Positions 7,199-9,298 of a stretch of DNA of 9,298 nt are shown one piece after another. Origin of the DNA: Dysgonamonadaceae bacterium. Its GTDB lineage: Bacteria > Bacteroidota > Bacteroidia > Bacteroidales > Azobacteroidaceae. Position 1 is the stretch's first letter. Each line of letters opens with the position of its first letter. The stretch is from contig JAIRSN010000175.1 of assembly GCA_031255425.1 (NCBI GenBank), positions 1 to 9,298 on the forward strand, in the 5' to 3' direction. The notes below the pieces were generated by a model. It made no database searches. It had not been told where the DNA came from and was given only the letters and a program-made list of their open reading frames with translations. Position numbers and translations under genes: made by a program.

Positions 7199-8367
7199 TA
7201 CAGAAACCCGAACAGCCAGAGCGGAATCACCCGGCGTTCGCCCGATTCGATTCCGTCGATGGCATAGTAGACATCGGAGCTGAACTTGTTCCGGATCCGG
7301 TCGTCGATACTGAAACGGTATTGCCCGTCGATCAGGAATTGCGCGGTTTTGTCGCCGGCATTTATCCGGTATCCTTCATGCACCTGGTTATAGAAAAACG
7401 TTTCCATCAGCGTCCGCGGCTCCACGTCGGTCATCCGGGTGGCGCAAAGCAGGTTCGGGTTTTGCAGGTACAACTTCGCCGACTTTCCCGGAAACCCCTC
7501 CGGATACAGCAGGCAGATCAGGTGCGCCTCCTGCAAATACCGGATGTAATGGATAACCGTCGTGCGCGAGGTCTCAATATCAACACTCAACCGGCTGATG
7601 TTCGGGCTTTCCGGCGCCATGAGCGACAGCAGGTAAAACAGCTTCCTGATTTTCGGAAGCGAACTCTGTGCGATCTGGTTTGCCGTCAGCACATCCACTT
7701 CCAGCATCTGATTCACCGTTTTCAGCAGGTTTTCCCAGAAATTTTGCTGCTCCAGGAAGAAAGGGTAGAACCCGTGCCGGAAATAGTCGTTGAGAAACGC
7801 CAGCGGCCTGACTTCGGACGTTATTTCCTTCGCTATCTCCGCATGATTTTCGATCACCTCGGTGAAGGTGTAAGTCCGGAAAGCCGACTGGGTTTGCAGT
7901 TCGATAAACTCCCGGAAGGAGAACCCCCGCAGATGATAAAAGACGGCCTTCCGGTTCAGCGGAAAGCCTGCGCCCTCCGACGAAGACACGGGAGAATCGG
8001 CAAAAACAATCTGCAAGCCGGGGAAATGGTCGTAGCAATAGGCAAGTTCCTCCGCCCAAAGGGGATATTTGAAGACCTCGTCGATCAGCAGCACCTTGCC
8101 GCCTTTCATTTGAAAATCGTTTGCAAAATCCCTGATTGTCTTTGCCGTAAAATAGAAGTTATTCAGGTTGATATACAGGCATTCCCTTTTCATGTCGGGG
8201 AAATATTCTTTGGCATACTGGATCAGGAAGCTGGTTTTACCGATTCCCCGCATGCCCTTGATTCCGATAAGCCGGTCGTTCCAGTTGATTTCATCCATCA
8301 GTTTTCTCCGGATGGGAAGGTTTATATGCTTCACCAGGTATTGGTGTATTTTATACAAGGATTCCAT
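7195..8367 (-). CDS. AAA family ATPase with C-terminal DUF4143-type region
   Basis: This 390-aa protein belongs to the AAA_14/DUF4143 ATPases that are abundant in Bacteroidota genomes and whose role is not established. Numbered from ATG 8367, Walker A GMRGIGKT is at 38-45 and Walker B VLLIDEV at 92-98 (Asp96, Glu97). A typical post-sensor segment (AVFYHLRGFSFREFIEL) starts near 141 and is preceded by NRK (138-140). The usual GSS-like sensor motif reads ADSPVSSS (123-130) here. A winged-helix-like part follows (NISRLSVDIETSRTTVIHYIRYL, about 256-278). The C-terminal domain ends in the family-typical IPLWLFGFLY. Its presumed nuclease-fold positions are degenerate (FLID then FSIDDR). An upstream TTG at 8394 would add nine residues, but it falls inside the predicted -7 box, so ATG 8367 is preferred. 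It is a single-gene unit convergent with the aminopeptidase gene. Confidence 0.9.
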   Translation of the reverse strand: MESLYKIHQYLVKHINLPIRRKLMDEINWNDRLIGIKGMRGIGKTSFLIQYAKEYFPDMKRECLYINLNNFYFTAKTIRDFANDFQMKGGKVLLIDEVFKYPLWAEELAYCYDHFPGLQIVFADSPVSSSEGAGFPLNRKAVFYHLRGFSFREFIELQTQSAFRTYTFTEVIENHAEIAKEITSEVRPLAFLNDYFRHGFYPFFLEQQNFWENLLKTVNQMLEVDVLTANQIAQSSLPKIRKLFYLLSLMAPESPNISRLSVDIETSRTTVIHYIRYLQEAHLICLLYPEGFPGKSAKLYLQNPNLLCATRMTDVEPRTLMETFFYNQVHEGYRINAGDKTAQFLIDGQYRFSIDDRIRNKFSSDVYYAIDGIESGERRVIPLWLFGFLY

Positions 8368-8391
8368 ATTCAGATTGGTTTTAATAACAAG

Positions 8392-8399
8392 CAAAAATA
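8392..8399 (-). promoter_or_regulatory. -7 promoter element of the AAA ATPase gene
   Basis: On the minus strand this reads TATTTTTG, a perfect match to TAnnTTTG. No TTTG lies at the proper -33 distance; a TTTG sits only a few bases upstream. Transcription would start near 8384, giving an AT-rich leader of about 17 nt to ATG 8367. This placement argues against the longer TTG start. Confidence 0.55.
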
Positions 8400-8435
8400 C
8401 ACAAATTTTTTTAATCTGGCGCCGGACACGCAGGG

Positions 8436-8472
8436 TCTTTTATAATTTGAGGCGCAGCCTCTTTTATAATTT
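8436..8472 (+). repeat. 24-nt direct repeat, about 1.5 copies, with small hairpin
   Basis: The 13-mer TCTTTTATAATTT occurs at 8436-8448 and again at 8460-8472, a period of 24 nt. The spacer contains GAGGC-GCA-GCCTC (8449-8461), a 5-bp stem with a 3-nt loop. On the minus strand the unit would read Asn-Tyr-Lys-Arg-Gly-Cys-Ala-Ser in one frame. I recall tandem arrays of this unit being mis-called as protein in Bacteroidales genomes. It is noncoding here: it lies upstream of the ATPase promoter, and the only frame through it is a spurious short one. Confidence 0.65.
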
Positions 8473-8666
8473 TGGGAGGCATGGCATACCGGCTTGGCTG
8501 CGGGTGTTTCCGCCTCGAAGACTAGGCCGGGGGGCGGCAGCACAACCCGCAGGGTTGAATACGAGTAACCCCGGGTGTCAACCCGGGGAGAGCATGTGCT
8601 CCTCTCCCCAACGCCTTGGGTATCGGTATCCGGCGAGGGACGCACTCCCCAAAACCTCATTATAAA
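8463..8666. repeat. REP/MITE-like structured intergenic element
   Basis: This noncoding, GC-rich stretch is dense in inverted repeats. CAACCC (8543-8548) pairs with GGGTTG (8552-8557). CCCCGGGT (8569-8576) pairs with ACCCGGGG (8581-8588) around a 4-nt loop. GGGGAGAG (8585-8592) pairs with CTCTCCCC (8602-8609). The last two stems share bases 8585-8588, so they compete. The outer ends, 8463-8478 and 8645-8666, form an imperfect inverted repeat: both read TTTATAAT followed by T3-4, G3-4 and AG, with an extra GAGG on the right. I recall similar sequences dispersed between genes in Bacteroidales. The boundaries and mobility are inferred. No coding sequence is supported in it. Confidence 0.5.
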
Positions 8667-8704
8667 TAAAAGCGGCGGGAGCAAAAAACAATGCCCCCGC
8701 CGCT
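8662..8704 (-). terminator. Rho-independent terminator of the DUF6261 gene
   Basis: On the minus strand AGCGGCGGG (complement of 8696-8704) pairs perfectly with CCCGCCGCT (complement of 8671-8679). A T-rich tract, TTTATTTAT, follows toward 8662. The long loop contains a T-run and a possible inner GC pair. It starts 18 nt after the stop codon at 8723. The tail touches the right end of the repeat-rich element. Confidence 0.85.
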
Positions 8705-8722
8705 CCGATTATTTACGCACCT

Positions 8723-9298
8723 TTACTTGTTTTCCACGATATTAAACCGGGTGATACTCTTTCCTTTGTACTCACCTTTCCCGTGAACATAGAGCGAAGC
8801 CGTACCCGGCTGATGATTATCCTTGTACGTAACCTCGTAATCATCCGCGAAGACCAAGAGCTTTTCTTCATAGAACACCTCCGGCATCACCGTGACCGGC
8901 ACGCCCGCGAACACCTGGTCCGGAATCGTCGCGATGACCGCTTTCTTAAGGTCGTGCTGTTTGTGGTGATGACCGTGTTCGTTGAAATAGTCGATCTGGT
9001 AGTTCAGTTCCTCGATAAACGCCGTGTGACCCTTGTCGCCGTTGACCAGTGTATAGGCTTCGATCAACTCGATCATCCGGTGGTAAACGACGTCCAGTTG
9101 CCTGCGGATGTCACGCAGGTTGCCCTTCGGTTTCCCCGTCTGTTCGATGCCGCGCAGGTAAAACTGCTGGTTAAATTCGACATGGTCGTCCGCCAGTTCC
9201 GCGACCCAGTTTGCCAGCCCGAGTTTTTCCACCTTATCCTTGTACGCCATTTCCATGTCGTCGACAAAGATCTCAATAGCAGCCGCTTCTTCCATGTA
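8723..9298 (-). CDS. DUF6261 family protein with a surface-repeat-like C-terminal domain (5' end outside window)
   Basis: The frame is open to the right edge. An internal ATG lies at 9295, but the codon before it is sense and family members are longer, so the N-terminus is missing. Counting from that Met, residues about 1-107 match the C-terminal part of DUF6261, a helical Bacteroidota family of unknown function: LANWVAELADDHVEFNQ (27-43), the DIRRQLDVVYHRMIELIEAY helix (62-81) and FIEELNYQIDYFN (93-105). A His-rich linker follows (GHHHKQH, 108-114). Residues about 122-188 look like the beta repeat of many bacterial surface proteins: DDYEVTYKDN (151-160), PGTASLYV (163-170), GKGEYKG (172-178) and FNI (184-186). 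No transmembrane segment is visible in this part. Whether the whole protein is exported cannot be judged without the N-terminus. A strong terminator follows the TAA. Confidence 0.8.
   Translation of the reverse strand, partial: YMEEAAAIEIFVDDMEMAYKDKVEKLGLANWVAELADDHVEFNQQFYLRGIEQTGKPKGNLRDIRRQLDVVYHRMIELIEAYTLVNGDKGHTAFIEELNYQIDYFNEHGHHHKQHDLKKAVIATIPDQVFAGVPVTVMPEVFYEEKLLVFADDYEVTYKDNHQPGTASLYVHGKGEYKGKSITRFNIVENK

Noticed and set aside
7195..8367. Toxin-antitoxin or defence module built on the AAA ATPase
   Set aside because: The gene is alone, with a housekeeping aminopeptidase on one side and noncoding repeats on the other. No partner gene supports a module.
7321..8445. 374-codon open frame on the plus strand
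   Set aside because: It is antisense to the AAA ATPase, which has intact Walker motifs. The plus-strand reading shows no domain and crosses the ATPase promoter.
8168..8665. 165-codon plus-strand frame overlapping the ATPase 5' end and the repeat region
   Set aside because: It is half antisense to the ATPase and half repeat-derived, with no promoter or family signal.
8436..8666. CRISPR array
   Set aside because: The only direct repeat is 13 nt within a 24-nt period and about 1.5 copies. There are no regularly spaced repeats with unique spacers and no cas genes.
8370..8684. 104-codon minus-strand frame through the intergenic repeats
   Set aside because: It reads through the hairpins, the 24-nt repeat and the ATPase promoter. 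I recognise this as the kind of spurious protein predicted from dispersed Bacteroidales repeats.

Overview
The window looks like chromosomal DNA of a Bacteroidota bacterium, most likely order Bacteroidales. Three things point there: the gene order coaBC - DUF4835 - recN - rlmB, which I recall as a conserved Bacteroidales block; promoter boxes of the Bacteroidota type (TAnnTTTG at -7); and two Bacteroidota-restricted families (DUF4835 and DUF6261), together with AT-rich leaders that lack strong Shine-Dalgarno sites. The coding DNA is moderately GC-rich. No rRNA, tRNA, CRISPR array, transposase or phage gene is visible.

Left part (1-4765, + strand). The last 26 codons of an upstream gene end at 78, followed by a strong rho-independent terminator and a plausible promoter. 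Then comes a tight housekeeping cluster: coaBC (4'-phosphopantothenate to 4'-phosphopantetheine, coenzyme A synthesis), a secreted DUF4835 protein, recN (DNA break repair ATPase) and an rlmB-type SPOUT RNA 2'-O-methyltransferase. Gaps are 10 nt, 10 nt and a 4-nt overlap, so these are probably one transcript. The CoaBC has two changes at hallmark active-site positions (Asn to Asp, Cys to Ser).

Middle (4766-7198, + strand). A perfect -7 box just after rlmB precedes a small membrane exosortase/archaeosortase-family protein with an intact Cys/Arg/His set. A full-length Xaa-Pro aminopeptidase follows 6 nt later. No sortase substrate or polysaccharide locus lies beside the exosortase, so it is an orphan within the window.

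Right part (7195-9298, - strand). An AAA ATPase with a C-terminal DUF4143-type region converges on the aminopeptidase gene, with overlapping stop codons. Its true start is probably ATG 8367, because the longer reading begins with TTG inside the promoter box. Behind it lies about 300 nt of noncoding DNA full of short inverted repeats, a 24-nt repeat unit and a REP/MITE-like module with competing hairpins. It ends in the terminator of a DUF6261-family gene that runs off the window. That protein carries an unexpected C-terminal domain resembling the repeats of bacterial surface proteins.

I did not find a clear new multi-gene system. The best leads are the orphan exosortase, the CoaBC active-site changes, the DUF6261 tail domain and the structured intergenic element.
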